Assembly (NCBI GenBank): GCA_963575745.1
Contig: CAUYUJ010015282.1
Location: 165,151-229,150 of the forward strand
Source: Prorocentrum cordatum
Taxonomy: Eukaryota; Sar; Dinophyceae; Prorocentrales; Prorocentraceae
Length of the DNA: 64,000 nt
Direction of reading: 5' to 3'
In this document: positions 39,988-50,267 of the stretch, piece by piece
Numbering within the stretch: the stretch's first letter is position 1
Layout: each line of letters starts with the position of its first letter
Notes under the pieces: model-generated
Seen by the model: the letters and a program-made list of their open reading frames with translations, nothing else
Told to the model about the DNA's origin: nothing
Databases searched by the model: none
Translations under genes and position numbers: made by a program

Positions 39988-42425
39988 GGATGCTTCGGGC
40001 CGATCGTGATTCCGTGCATCTCCTCCACCGCGTGCTTGAGGGTCCTCGTCAGGCCCTTCATATCCCTGACAGCTCCTTCAGCTAGACCGTTCGACTGCGA
40101 CTCTCCAACCGCCGAGGTCTCCAGCAAGCACTCCACGCCGTGGTCCTTCTTGAGCTCGTTGTCGCACCTGAAGACCACCTTCTTGTAGCCGCCGTTGACC
40201 ACGAACTTCACCAGCATGTCGGCGCTGTGCGTGTGCGCCGTCCCCTTGCAGGTCAACACCTCCGCGCCCGTGTACCTGTGCAGCGAATCCCTCATGAACA
40301 GAATCGGGGCCGCGTCCTCACCGCTGCCGAGGTAGCCGTAGTCAAACGCCACGACTGGTATCGCATCCTCCGTATGGCTCCTCGTCACATGAGGTTCAGC
40401 TCGCCCGCGTCCTGCAACACAGTGCCTGCACCAAGCTCGATACGGCGTGTGCGACACTTCATGGTCCTCTCGCTCCTGCTGGGTCGGCTCGTGCGGTCTC
40501 CGCGCCGCTCTCACTGCCGGCCGCTCCCGAGCAACCACCGGGGCAGGTGGTGGAGGTACTGCTTCTGGTTGAACAAATTCTTGGATTGGTTCTGCTGCTG
40601 CTGCTGCCGACGCGGCTGCCTGACTCGATCCAGCTCCATCACCTGCGTCGTCGCTCCTCACCATGCAGATCTCCTTCTGCTTCTTGCCGTTCGCGCTGGG
40701 CTTGGACCAGGCCTCCGCGCGGCCGATCACGTCCTTCGCCTTGCTGTACGGCATCAGCTCCATCTTCATCTCGTACACGTTGTTGCGCCTCTGGAACGGT
40801 GTAATCACCCCTGTCGACTTGTTCTGCGCGTAGTTGCCGCCAGCGTCAAAGCCGACCCGATGGCCAGCGTCGACCATCTCCGAGACAGAGGCGAGCGCCT
40901 TGCTGACCTTCGCGACCCTAGCCGTGATGCCTCTCACCTGCGCCGAGCCGTCCGAGTTGCGCACCGACCCGATGAGCTCCTTAGTGCCCTCGTCGGCCAC
41001 CCAGCCGCCGTTCGCGGTCCTGTAGCCTTCACCCTTCGCACTCATGTCATTCTCGTACGTCGGGTAGTCCGGCGCTAGCTCCGATGGCACGACCGTCGTA
41101 GCTGCACACGAATCGACACCGAGCACCATCTTGCGGGATGCCCGCGCCGTGTCCGCACCGAGCCTGCTCAGCTCGTGCACCAGCTTGTCGTCCACCAGAC
41201 CGCCCTCGATCGGCAGGTCGAAGGCCTTCTGCGCCACGTCCTTCTCGTCGATCGTGAACGGCGCGAGCCACAGCCCGCGCAGCGCCTTCTCGGGTTCCGG
41301 CTCCATCATGTGCAGGTTGTTCTTCTTCTTCTTCTTCGGGCAGTCCTTGGACATGTGCCCGTGCTCCTGGCAGTTGAAGCACTTCGGCCCCTTGCCGGTC
41401 TTGCCGTCCTTTGCCTTTCCGCCCTTGGAGGAATTCTTCGACTTGGAGTCGCCTCTCGACTTGCCCTTGCTGTCCAACTTGCCCTTGCCTGCTCCAGCTC
41501 CGCCCTTGCGGTGCCAGCAGTTCCTCTCGTCGTGGCCCTTGCCGTTGCAGATCCTGCAGCGCCCCTTGCCACCCTGGTTGTTGAACGCTGAGAGATCCAT
41601 CGGGGCCACTCCGTTCTGCGCTGCCGCCGCTGCGGCCTGGGCTCGTCGAACATTCAGGATCTCTTCCCTGAACTTGGGCCACTCCTTGAGTCTCTCCGCT
41701 TTCATGATCATGTGCTGCCTCAGCGGGGACTCGGGCAACTGCCTCAGCACGATGCCAACCTTGATCGCGTCCGAGATGGTCTCCTCCGACGCCGACTCGT
41801 ACAGACTGATCTCCCTCTCGAAGGCTTCCAGGCGTATCATCATCTCACCACTGAAATCCCAGGCCAGCAGCGTCATCAGCTGCCCAGCGTACCTGCTCGC
41901 CGCCTGAGGCTCGAATCGAAGGTGTAGTTGTCGCCAGGCTTCGAATCCCTCGAGCTTGCCCGCGTTCAGCACTACGTCGAGCGCCTGGCTCCTGCACGTC
42001 TGGATGAGCCAGTGCCCCAACGTCCTGGACAACTGCATGTCTCCGGGCTCGAGGTTCGTCATCAACACCGGCTCTGCCTCTCGCTTCGCTCTGGCCATCG
42101 CCGCCGCCATGTTCGGGTTCGTCGCACCTGCGAACGCCTCGAACACAACCGACCAGTCTCTCCATGGCGGCTTGGCCCCATCGAACATCTTTGGTTTGCC
42201 TATCATCTTCATCTCCGCGGCTATCCTCTCAGGTCCAGGGTCTGGCGCTTGCGCCGCCGCCGCTGCGGCTGCACCCTGCTGCCCGAGCACCTGCTGCGCA
42301 CGCTGCGCAGCCTCCTGCGCCGCTCTACTCGCGGCGTCCGCGTCCGCTCGTGCTTGCCGCAGCTCTCCCTGCACTTGCTCGAGAGCCTGTCGAAGCGCCT
42401 GGACGTCCTGGACCGTAGCTGCCAT
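39735..42425 (-). CDS. Copia B Gag, protease and integrase
   Basis: I place the start at the ATG at 42425-42423 (AAGATGG); the open frame reaches a GTG eight codons upstream. Order: N-terminal coiled coil (VQALRQALEQVQGELRQAR), capsid region with a Trp-rich core (PPWRDWSVVFEAF), two CCHC knuckles (CRICNGKGHDERNC and CFNCQEHGHMSKDC) separated by a Lys-rich linker, and protease LGVDSCAATTVV, where the usual Gly after DS is Cys. Next are pre-integrase zinc residues (HTPYRAWCRHCV) and integrase with Asp in VVAFDYGYLG, Asp in FRCDNELKK and Glu in SNGLAEGAV. The frame ends 11 codons after the shift to the Pol frame near 39760. Confidence 0.92.
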   Translation of the reverse strand: MAATVQDVQALRQALEQVQGELRQARADADAASRAAQEAAQRAQQVLGQQGAAAAAAAQAPDPGPERIAAEMKMIGKPKMFDGAKPPWRDWSVVFEAFAGATNPNMAAAMARAKREAEPVLMTNLEPGDMQLSRTLGHWLIQTCRSQALDVVLNAGKLEGFEAWRQLHLRFEPQAASRYAGQLMTLLAWDFSGEMMIRLEAFEREISLYESASEETISDAIKVGIVLRQLPESPLRQHMIMKAERLKEWPKFREEILNVRRAQAAAAAAQNGVAPMDLSAFNNQGGKGRCRICNGKGHDERNCWHRKGGAGAGKGKLDSKGKSRGDSKSKNSSKGGKAKDGKTGKGPKCFNCQEHGHMSKDCPKKKKKNNLHMMEPEPEKALRGLWLAPFTIDEKDVAQKAFDLPIEGGLVDDKLVHELSRLGADTARASRKMVLGVDSCAATTVVPSELAPDYPTYENDMSAKGEGYRTANGGWVADEGTKELIGSVRNSDGSAQVRGITARVAKVSKALASVSEMVDAGHRVGFDAGGNYAQNKSTGVITPFQRRNNVYEMKMELMPYSKAKDVIGRAEAWSKPSANGKKQKEICMVRSDDAGDGAGSSQAAASAAAAAEPIQEFVQPEAVPPPPAPVVARERPAVRAARRPHEPTQQEREDHEVSHTPYRAWCRHCVAGRGRAEPHVTRSHTEDAIPVVAFDYGYLGSGEDAAPILFMRDSLHRYTGAEVLTCKGTAHTHSADMLVKFVVNGGYKKVVFRCDNELKKDHGVECLLETSAVGESQSNGLAEGAVRDMKGLTRTLKHAVEEMHGITIGPKHPCLPWMVRQGAAVHNRGQVDSDGRTPYELRKGRAYKRALPAFGEKVFYLPVGKRESRLVDRWLEGVFYGIRDDSDECTWRRRRA

Positions 42426-42699
42426 CTTGACCCTGTCTCTTGATCGCACACAGAAGCTGTCCGAGGTGCGCCCAACAACGCCTCTTGAAGGCCAGCCTCA
42501 CCAGCCGCGCTGCCAGTGAGACCCACACCTGGGTCGTGTCCTTCTCCGACAGCACCTCGAACCCGTTCTCGCCCTCGTCTGGATCCTCGAGGCTGGTCGC
42601 CTCCAGCGCCTGTGCTCTTGCCCGCGCCTCGGAGCCCTCTGCGGGCCTGGCCCGCCGCGGCTCTATCGCAGGCTGCAGCTCTCGGCGCTGGGGGCGCAT
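42325..42699 (-). other. Open frame at the start of copia B, overlapping gag
   Basis: A 124-residue frame begins with ATG directly after the primer site and overlaps the start of gag in another frame. Its middle (VWVSLAARLVRLAFKRRCWAHL) is hydrophobic and basic. It could be a leader peptide, the true N-terminus of Gag joined by a frame change, or chance. Confidence 0.3.
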
Positions 42700-42714
42700 C
42701 CGCTCACGCTACCA
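42700..42714 (-). other. Primer binding site, copia B (tRNA-iMet type)
   Basis: TGGTAGCGTGAGCGG on the minus strand abuts the 5' LTR. Its first eight bases are complementary to CGCUACCA and identical to the site of element A. Confidence 0.8.
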
Positions 42715-42799
42715 TGGATAATTATTCTCTCCAAAGCGCTCGAGCCAAAACGATATCGGCCCGTTCAACATGTCTCTCGGGAGGCTGCAAATCTATCCA
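42715..42799 (-). repeat. 5' LTR of copia B
   Basis: This is the 85-bp partner of the LTR at 36495-36579, with three substitutions. It contains TTTTGGCTCGAG (sense strand, 42750 to 42739). Confidence 0.9.
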
Positions 42800-42882
42800 A
42801 TATATATATATATATACATATATATACACCTATATATACATTCATATATATATATATACATACATATATATATATATAGATA
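42800..42882. repeat. (TA)n microsatellite
   Basis: Imperfect TA/CATA repeat directly abutting the copia B 5' LTR. Confidence 0.95.
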
Positions 42883-42949
42883 TATCCCCGTGCACGACGC
42901 CCCGGCGCCAGGGGCGTGTGCCCCGAGGGGGCATGGGGGTACCGGGGGC

Positions 42950-43890
42950 TCTGGGGGTGATCCGAGACGGTTCAGGACAGCTCCTCAAGAGACCTCAGGA
43001 GGCCTCCAAATAGCCGAAGACGCCCAGAATCACCGAATTGTCGCCCCAAAACGCCGAAGAGGGTCCGCTGACAGCCCCCCAAACCGCCCAACACGGACCA
43101 AGAGGCATCCAAAAGGACCCCCAAGAGGGGCCGCAGAAGCAAAAATGGCCCCATTCCCACCGGAAAACGTACAGTGTTATTCGATTCGCCCCGAGGCCTC
43201 CAAGCTCGCGCCACGACGGCCAAAGAGGGTCCCAGAGGGCCCCAAGATCGCACCAGACGGCTAAAGAGAGCTCCAAGATTGCCCTAAGACGGCTCAAGTG
43301 GGGTTCAGGAGTGACCTAGAGGCCCCCAAAACAGCCCAAGAAGGCCCCAGGACCGCTCCCAGAAAGGGCTCGCAGGGGTACCCGACCTGACATTTCCAGC
43401 CTCCCTCCCCGAAGGGAGCCCTGGGAGACCCCAAGAAGGCCTCCCAAAGCATCCAGAATGCCCCAAGACGCCCCCCACAGGCCCCCAGGCGCTTCCAAGA
43501 GGCCCTCAGGAAGCCGAAGATGGTCCGCAGACAGCCCCCCAAACCGCGCAAGACGGCCCAAGAGGCATCCAAAAGGACCCCCAAGAGGGGCCGCAGAAGC
43601 AAAAATGGCCCCATTCCCACTGGAACACGTACAGTTTAATTAGATTCGCCCCGAGGCCTCCAATCTCGCGCCACGACGGCCAAAGAGGGTCCCAGAGGGC
43701 CCCAAGATCGCACCAGACGGCTAGAGAGAGCTCTAAGATGGCCCTAAGACGGCTCAAGTGGGGTTCAGGAGTGACCCAGAGGCATCCAAAACAGCCCAAT
43801 AAGGCCCCAGGACCGCTCCCAGAAAGGGCTCACAGGGGTACCCGACCTGACATGTCCAGCCTTCCTCCCCGAAGAGAGCCCTAGGAGACG
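42950..43890 (-). repeat. Inverted TCTTGGGGCC array, 460-bp tandem unit
   Basis: Two tandem units of 460 bp are aligned, for example, by GACCGCTCCCAGAAAGGGCT at 43351 and 43811, and by AGCAAAAATGGCCCCATTCCC at about 43137 and 43597. Each unit contains GGCCCCAAGAGG-like words plus an AT-richer stretch near CGTACAGT. The open frames across it are compositional. Confidence 0.8.
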
Positions 43891-43894
43891 CGGA

Positions 43895-43975
43895 GGGGAG
43901 GGAGAAGGAGGAGGAGGAGGAGGAGGAGGAGGAGGAGGAGGAGGAGGAGGAAGGGAGGAAGGGAGGAGGAGGAAA
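43895..43975 (+). repeat. (GGA)n microsatellite
   Basis: GGA repeat with GGAAGG interruptions. Confidence 0.9.
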
Positions 43976-44174
43976 GAGGAACAACTTCAGAACAAAGATC
44001 AGGACGAGGAGGATGAAGAGGGGAGGCTGAGCAGGACAAATGCGCAGAAGAAGGACGAGGGGAGGAAGGGCGAGGAAAAGAGCAGAGGCGAAGAGAAGTG
44101 AACACTGAATAACGAGGACGTGAGAAGAAGGAGTGGGATCCAGGACGTGCGAAGAAGGAGTGGGATCCCTAGTT

Positions 44175-44330
44175 CGGCCAAGAGGCCCCCAAGAGGAGCC
44201 CAAGAGAGCCCCAAGACGGCCCAAGAGGGCCCGGAGCGCATGGGGGCCGCGACCACGGGAGCGCATGGGAGGACCAGGGCCTCTGGGGCGCCCCGAGACG
44301 GCCCCAGACAGCTTCGAAAAGGCACCCGAG
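44175..44330 (-). repeat. Short inverted TCTTGGGGCC block
   Basis: CCCCAAGAGG-like words on the plus strand, as in the larger arrays. Confidence 0.55.
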
Positions 44331-44380
44331 GGGATCGCTTGTTCTTACAAGTCTTTGTCAATGTTTGAATATTTTCACTA

Positions 44381-44440
44381 TTTTTATTTTTTCGCCCAAG
44401 ATCAGACTTTAGGGAAGCATGCCCGCCCTAACCCTATCGT
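44381..44440. mobile_element. Partial TIR element, family 1 (right end only)
   Basis: TTCGCCCAAGATC...GCATGCCCGCCCTAAC resembles the right ends of the family 1 copies at 18951 and 22715. No convincing left end was found. Confidence 0.35.
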
Positions 44441-45968
44441 TGCCCCACGCTTGGGCGTAGCTCGGGCGTGTGGGTTTCTCGATTTCTGTGGGTTTACCCG
44501 TCGGTCGTTGAAAGCAGGCATTTCTTGATCCCCAGATCCCAATCTACTTTAGGCGCCTTCCTACCTCAATGATCTAGTGTTTTCACCTCTTCCATTCTCT
44601 TCAGGGGGCGGGCGGAAGCCCAATCTACTTCCAGCGCCTTCCTACTCAAAGTTTCTACCCTGTTCTCCTGACCGACGGGTATTCATGGATCCATTCGCTG
44701 GACTTGAGACTGTCTGTTTTTGGGTCCGGCGATAACCCAGGTTATCGGGCTTGCCCCCCCCTCCCCCCTCCAGGATAACTAATCTTGCCGGCTGTGCAGG
44801 TCAGGTCCAGGGTGGGGGGGGCGCGGGCATATGCAGGGCTGCCGCCCACAGCGCGAAGGTTGGGTTATCGGCCGGCTCCCTCCTCGCCCCCCCGGACAAC
44901 CCCGGTTATCGCCGATTCAAAAGAAGCTGACTCTTACGGAGCCGTGAGCACTTTGGGGTGCCGCCGGGTACATGCAAGTCGCGGCGCCTGAGTGACGGCA
45001 AGAGGCCGTGCAGGCCGCCGAACGCGCCGCTCGTCGGGCTGGCTTTGGAGTGCCAGGGGAGCAGGCCGCTGAGGTTGGCTTACCAGAGGCGACACACCGC
45101 AGACACGCTAACGGCGGCCAGCCAGGCACGTCCACGAGCCCTTTCCCCCCCACCCCTCATCCCCTCCAAGTCGGCTGGACCGGGCTCCCAAGCCTGCGCC
45201 TCCTTGAGGTTCTCCTCTTCCCTCCTGGGGGTACGCCCAGGGCCTCCAGCAACTCCATTATGTTGACGATCGTCTGCCCGCGAAGCGGGGGACACCGACT
45301 GCGCCTGTGCGGGTCTAGCAGAGCACGCACTGTGCTTACAGTACGTCGATGCTGCCTTTCGGACGCAGTTACTTCTGCGTATTTTGCAGCTTTTTGTCTT
45401 CAGCCAATCAACAGATAGCGGAGGCTCCACTGTAAGTGCCGGGTGCGAGCTACCAGCCCCCGGCCTGTATTCAGAACTCGCCACCGGCGCGGCGGAGGGC
45501 AGGGTGCGGTCTCGTGTGAGGGCGCAGGCTCGGCGCCGAAAAGTTGCCTCCCCCCAGGGCTCATTTCGATTGCTCCGACTCGGTTCTATTTTCGGGGGAA
45601 CGTGAGACTCGAGTAAGCCGGAACTTGGGTTTGCCAACGTTTTTTGACGAGCGCGTCCTGGACTTTGACGGTCCAGTTTTCGTGGGATGTTTGCAGCGGG
45701 AGCTCGCGTCAAATTGTATATTGTGTCTCGTCATTTTTTTGCGATGGCCCCGTCATGCCAACCCGAGTTCCCCGTACCCGAGTCTTACGTCTCCCCGATA
45801 TTCGATCTCGATCGATTCCGATTCCGATTCGGTTCGTCCTCGGATTTCGGTGTGGCTTCAGCTTCTCGGTCCAGGCCTTACCAGCCTGGCGGCCTCTGCC
45901 GACTCGACTTCTTTCCCGACTCGGCTGCCGCTTTCCGCCGATCCGATTCCTCAAGGGCTCCCAGGAGG
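44441..45968. other. No gene recognised
   Basis: Small motifs recur: CCCAATCTACTTYAGCGCCT near 44550 and 44620, and GGTTATC/GATAACC several times at 44735-44910. Open frames on both strands lack domains. Confidence 0.45.
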
Positions 45969-46103
45969 GCGCGAAGTTATTCGCGCTTCGCGCTTCGCCG
46001 TCCTCCTTCCTCCTCCCCCTCCTCCTCGTCCTCCTCTTCTCCCCCTTGGGGGGCGGCGCGAGAGCGCGAAGTTATTCGCGCTTCGCGCAGCGCGAAGCGC
46101 GAA
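45969..46103. repeat. Perfect hairpins of GCGCGAA/TTCGCGC
   Basis: The same 7-bp perfect hairpin with loop GTTA occurs at 45969-45986 and 46064-46081. The second overlaps a 14-bp perfect palindrome arm pair (46075-46088 and 46090-46103) with a single central base. Confidence 0.85.
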
Positions 46104-46276
46104 CTTAGGAGCCCTTGATTCCTTGCGATCGCCGATGGTGCCGCCCCCCCGCCTCGGCCCCCTCGCGCTCCTGCTCCGAGCCCGCGTGTCTCGGGCGAGA
46201 CGACATTGGGGGATAGGTGAAGGGGGGGGGGTACGATAGGTTTGCGTCGTGTCGACCAGCGGCGACCCCAGCGCGG

Positions 46277-46371
46277 ACGTTCAAGGTTGAACGCCGCCGG
46301 CGACCCAGAATCGATCGATGTTGAACGATTGGACGTTGCGGCAGCGGCCGATCGTTCAAGGTTGAACGATC
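46277..46371. repeat. Two TTCAAGGTTGAA inverted repeats
   Basis: GATCGTTCAA-GG-TTGAACGATC (46350-46371) is a perfect 10-bp stem. CGTTCAA-GG-TTGAACG near 46277 is a perfect 7-bp stem with the same core and different outer pairs. Confidence 0.8.
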
Positions 46372-47633
46372 CCTGCGGTGTCAAAAACCAACGCTGGGGT
46401 CGGCACGACACGAACCTGCCGTACGAAATCTGCTGCATGCAGCTGGTTTCGGCCCCGCCGCCGGGCCCCATTCCTCGACACATGGGCTCCTCCCTGCGTC
46501 GGGAGGCGCCAGGAGGGCCAGCTACGTGAGCTGATTTTCTACCTTGCCCTTTGCTATCTTACCCTTTCGTTCCCCCCGAGTTCCCGACATGCCCCTCCTA
46601 CGCTCAAGTCCGTCCTGTCTCCTGACCTATACGACCACCCTTCGGGTGATAAGGAGGTTGTGGGGGGGAGGGAGAGGGGGGGAACCAACATCGGACTCAA
46701 TCGATCTCACTAATTACCGATCTCACTCAACGGGACACCACGGGACACCACGGGACACTTGTCGATCTCACTATCGATCTTACTATCGATCTCACTCAAC
46801 GGGACACCACGGGACACCACGGGACACCGTGGGACACTTCTCGATCTCATTATCGGTCTCACTATCGGTCTCACTATCGATCTCACTCTCAACGGGACAC
46901 CATAGGACACCACGGGACACCACGGGACACCTAGGGACACCACATCAATCTCACGATCGATCTCACTATCGATCTCACTATCGATCTCACTCAACGGGAC
47001 ACCACGGGCCACCACGGGACACCATGGGACACCACAGGACACCTGTCGATCTCACTATCGATCTCACTAGCGATCTCACTTTTTGGGACTACTCCACGGG
47101 ACACCTTGGGGGACCACACCGATCTCACCATCGATCTCATTTTCGATCTCACTCTCGATCTCACTATCGATCTCACTATCGATCTCATTCAACGGGACAC
47201 CACGGGACACCACGGGACACCACGGGACACCGCGGGACACCGCGAGCCACCGCTGGACGGGCGGGAGAGGGAGGATCATTTGTCTTGACTTCGCCCTAGC
47301 AACGGCGGACACCACGGGACACCCGCGGGACACCGGCGGGACACCGCGGGGCACCGGCCGCCAGAGGAGTTACATTTGGTCCGGCCGCGGCCCAGCCACA
47401 GGAGGATTTCGGGACACTGGCGGGACGCTGGCGGGACACCGCGGGGCACCGGCCGCCGGAGGAGTTTTATGTGGTCTGGCCGCGGCCCAGCCACAGGAGG
47501 ATTTCCTCTCGCCCGCCCACGCAGCTTCGCCTCGCTCTCACGCACGCACGGCATGCACGACACGAACCCGAAACCGAAATCGATTTCCCAGTAGGGGGAG
47601 TCTCCGTTTCACGTCGGACTCACCCTCCAACCT

Positions 47634-47638
<5 letters not shown>

Positions 47639-47668
<30 letters not shown>

Positions 47669-47699
47669 ATATTTATATATTTATATGTTTATATATATA

Positions 47700-47742
<43 letters not shown>

Positions 47743-47745
47743 GAG
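47639..47745. repeat. (CT)n(TA)n centre of the inverted complex
   Basis: A CT run is followed by TATT/TA repeats, flanked on both sides by complementary sequence (CGGACTCACC... on the left, GGTGAGATCG... on the right). Confidence 0.85.
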
Positions 47746-48092
47746 GTGCGGAGGTGAGATCGAAGTGGAACGGAGAGCCCCCCTACCGGGAAATCGATTT
47801 CGGTTTCGTGTTCGTGCGTGCCGTGCGGGCGAGGCGAAGCTGCGTGGGCGGGCGAGAGAAAGTCTCCTGTGGCGGAGGCGCGGCCGGACCAAATGATTCT
47901 CCGCCGGGCGGCCTGTGGCGCGCGGTGTCCCGCCGGTGTCCCGCGGGTGTCCCGTGTGGCTGAGGCGCGGCCGGACCAAATCACTCCCTTCCGGGCGGCC
48001 GGGGGCCCGCGGTGTCCCGCCGGTGTCCCGCGGTGTCCCGCGGTGTCCCGCGGTGCCCCGCGGTGTCCCGCCAGTGTCCTGCGGTGTCCCGC

Positions 48093-48093
<1 letters not shown>

Positions 48094-48181
<88 letters not shown>

Positions 48182-48188
48182 CGATGAA

Positions 48189-48245
<57 letters not shown>

Positions 48246-49060
48246 ATGAGGATGATGGTGTCCCGATGATGATGATGATGATGATGATGCTGCTGCTGTT
48301 GATGATGATGACGATGATGATGATGATGCTGACGGTGTCCCGATGATGAGGATGATGATGATGATCATGATGATTATGTTGATGATCATGATGATGACGA
48401 TGATGGTGTCCCGATGATGATGAGTATGATGATGTTGATGTTGATGATGCTGATTATGCTCCCGATGATGATTGATGATGATGAGGTTGATGATGATTAT
48501 GGCGTCCCGATGATGATGATTATTATGATGGTGATGATGATGTTGATGATGATGGCGTCCCGATGGTGATGATGATGATGATTGTGATGATGATGATGAT
48601 GTTGTTGATGTTGATGTTGGTAATGATGATGATGGTGCCCAGATGATGACGATGATGATGATGCTGATGATGATGTTGATGATGCTGATGATGATGATGA
48701 TGTCGATGATGAGGATGAGATGGTGATGATGGTGTCCCGATGATGACGATGATGATGATGATGATGATAAGGATGGTGATCATGATGGTGTCCCGATGAT
48801 GATGCTGCTGATGATGATGATGATGACGATGACTGTGTCCCGATGTTGCTGATGATGATGCTGATGATGATGATTGTGATGATTGTGATGATGGTCATGA
48901 TGATGATGATGGTGGTGTCCCGATGATGTTGATGACCGTGATGATGATGATGATGATGCTGGTGTTGATGATGAGGACGGTGTCCCGATTATGATGATGT
49001 TGGTGATGATGATGTTGATGTTGATGTTGTTGTTGTTGATGATGATGATGATGACGTTGA
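48094..49060 (+). repeat. (GAT)n array punctuated by GTGTCCC
   Basis: GAT triplets are interrupted by a dozen GGTGTCCCGATGATG-like words (48256, 48335, 48405, 48503, 48554, 48732, 48788, 48913, 48978 and variants) about 40-100 bp apart. GGTGTCCC is the reverse complement of the GGGACACC unit in the left arm. Confidence 0.85.
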
Positions 49061-49280
49061 TTGTGAGAGCGGTTGTGATATCGATAGTGAGATCGATAGT
49101 GAGACCGAATGTGATATCGATTGTGAGATCGATTGTGAGATCGATTGTGAGATCGATCGAGCGAGACCGATACTGAGATCGATAGTGATATCGATAGTGA
49201 GACCGGTCGAGTGAGACGTTGGTTCCTCCCCCCCCCGAACCTTTTTATCACCCGCAGGGTGGTCGTATAGGTATAGGTAT

Positions 49281-49316
<36 letters not shown>

Positions 49317-49813
49317 GAGGTTGGGGGGTGAGATCGAAGTGGAACGGAGAGCCCCCCTACCGGGAAATCGATTTCGGTTTCGTGTTCGTGCGTGCCGTGC
49401 GGGCGAGGCGAAGCTGCGTGGGCGGGCGAGAGAAAGTCTCCTGAGGCTGAGGCGCGGCCGGACCAAATAATTGCCTTCCGGGCGGCCGGGGCCCCGCGGT
49501 GTCCCGCCGGTGTCCCGCTGGTGTCCCGTGTGGCTGAGGCGCGGCCGGACCAAATGATTCCCTTCCGGGCGGCCGGGGCCCCGCGGTGTCCCGCCGGTGT
49601 CCCGCTGGTGTCCCGTGTGGCTGTGGCGCGGCCGGACGAAATGATTCCCTTCCGGGCGGCCGGGGCGGCGCGGTGTCCCGCCGGTGTCCCGCCGGTGTCC
49701 CGTCTGTGTCCCGTCGGTGTCCCGATGATGATGTTGATGATGATTATGATGATGATTCTGATGATGATGGTGATGATGATGATGGTGATATTGATGATGA
49801 TGTTGATGATGGC

Positions 49814-49868
<55 letters not shown>

Positions 49869-50245
49869 TTGGTGATGGTGATGATGATGATGATGATGAC
49901 GTCGATTGCGAGATCGATTGTGATATCGGTAGTGATACCGAATGTGAGATCGATTGTGCGATGCTGATGGTGATGATGGCCTTCGTGGTGTTTATGTTTG
50001 TGACTATGATGACGACATTGATTATGATGATGATGTTGATGCTGATGATCATGATGAATACGATGATGATGATGCTGATGATGATGATGTTGATGGTGAT
50101 GTCGATGATGATGATGCTGATGATGATGACGACGTGGATAGTGATATCGATTGTGAATTCATGTTGCCCATTGTTGGGCCCTTCACCCCAACCTCCTTAT
50201 CACCCGCAGGGTGGTCGTATAGGTATATATATATATATATATATA

Positions 50246-50267
50246 TCCGTAGCCATTTTGGCTCAAG
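50246..50267 (+). other. Complete dinoflagellate spliced-leader sequence
   Basis: The 22 bases match the conserved dinoflagellate spliced leader (D + CCGTAGCC + ATTTTGGCTCAAG), with T at the variable first position. A (TA)n tract ends immediately before it and the LINE leader region begins immediately after. No 5' splice donor (GT) follows it, so this is not an SL RNA gene. It is a leader carried by a trans-spliced mRNA that was reverse-transcribed. Confidence 0.92.

Larger units (their letters stand above)
36495..42799 (-). mobile_element. Ty1/copia LTR retrotransposon B, nearly intact
   Basis: This 6.3-kb element is read on the minus strand. It is bounded by 85-bp direct repeats that, in element sense, start TGGATAG and end TTATCCA. 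A tRNA-iMet-type primer site adjoins the right-hand (5') LTR. Two overlapping frames encode everything from Gag to RNase H with one frame change near 39760. The flanking five bases, ACACA and ATATA, do not match, so no clear target duplication remains. The right flank is a (TA)n tract. It belongs to the same broad lineage as element A (same domain order including the methyltransferase-like domain) but lacks the extra 3' gene. Confidence 0.93.
46618..50245. repeat. Large composite inverted-repeat complex
   Basis: The left arm (46618-47640) starts CTATACGACCACCC, followed by interleaved CGATCTCACTAT and GGGACACC repeats, then a GC-rich block (GGTCCGGCCGCG, CGCAGCTTCGCCTCGC) and ACCGAAATCGATTTCCC. 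The centre is (CT)n(TA)n. The right arm (47746-49277) holds the reverse complements in reverse order and ends AACC...TTATCACCCGCAGGGTGGTCGTATAGG. Part of the right arm is duplicated again (49313-49960), and a third terminus lies at 50189-50225. (GAT)n has expanded inside the right arm. No protein domains were seen; the open frames are repeat artefacts. Confidence 0.8.

Noticed and set aside
41928-41960. tRNA-like B-box words (TTCGAATCC)
   Set aside because: They are inside the copia B gag coding sequence, and no A box or cloverleaf can be formed around them.
50246-50267. SL RNA gene
   Set aside because: No GT donor or SL RNA intron follows the leader; LINE sequence follows directly.
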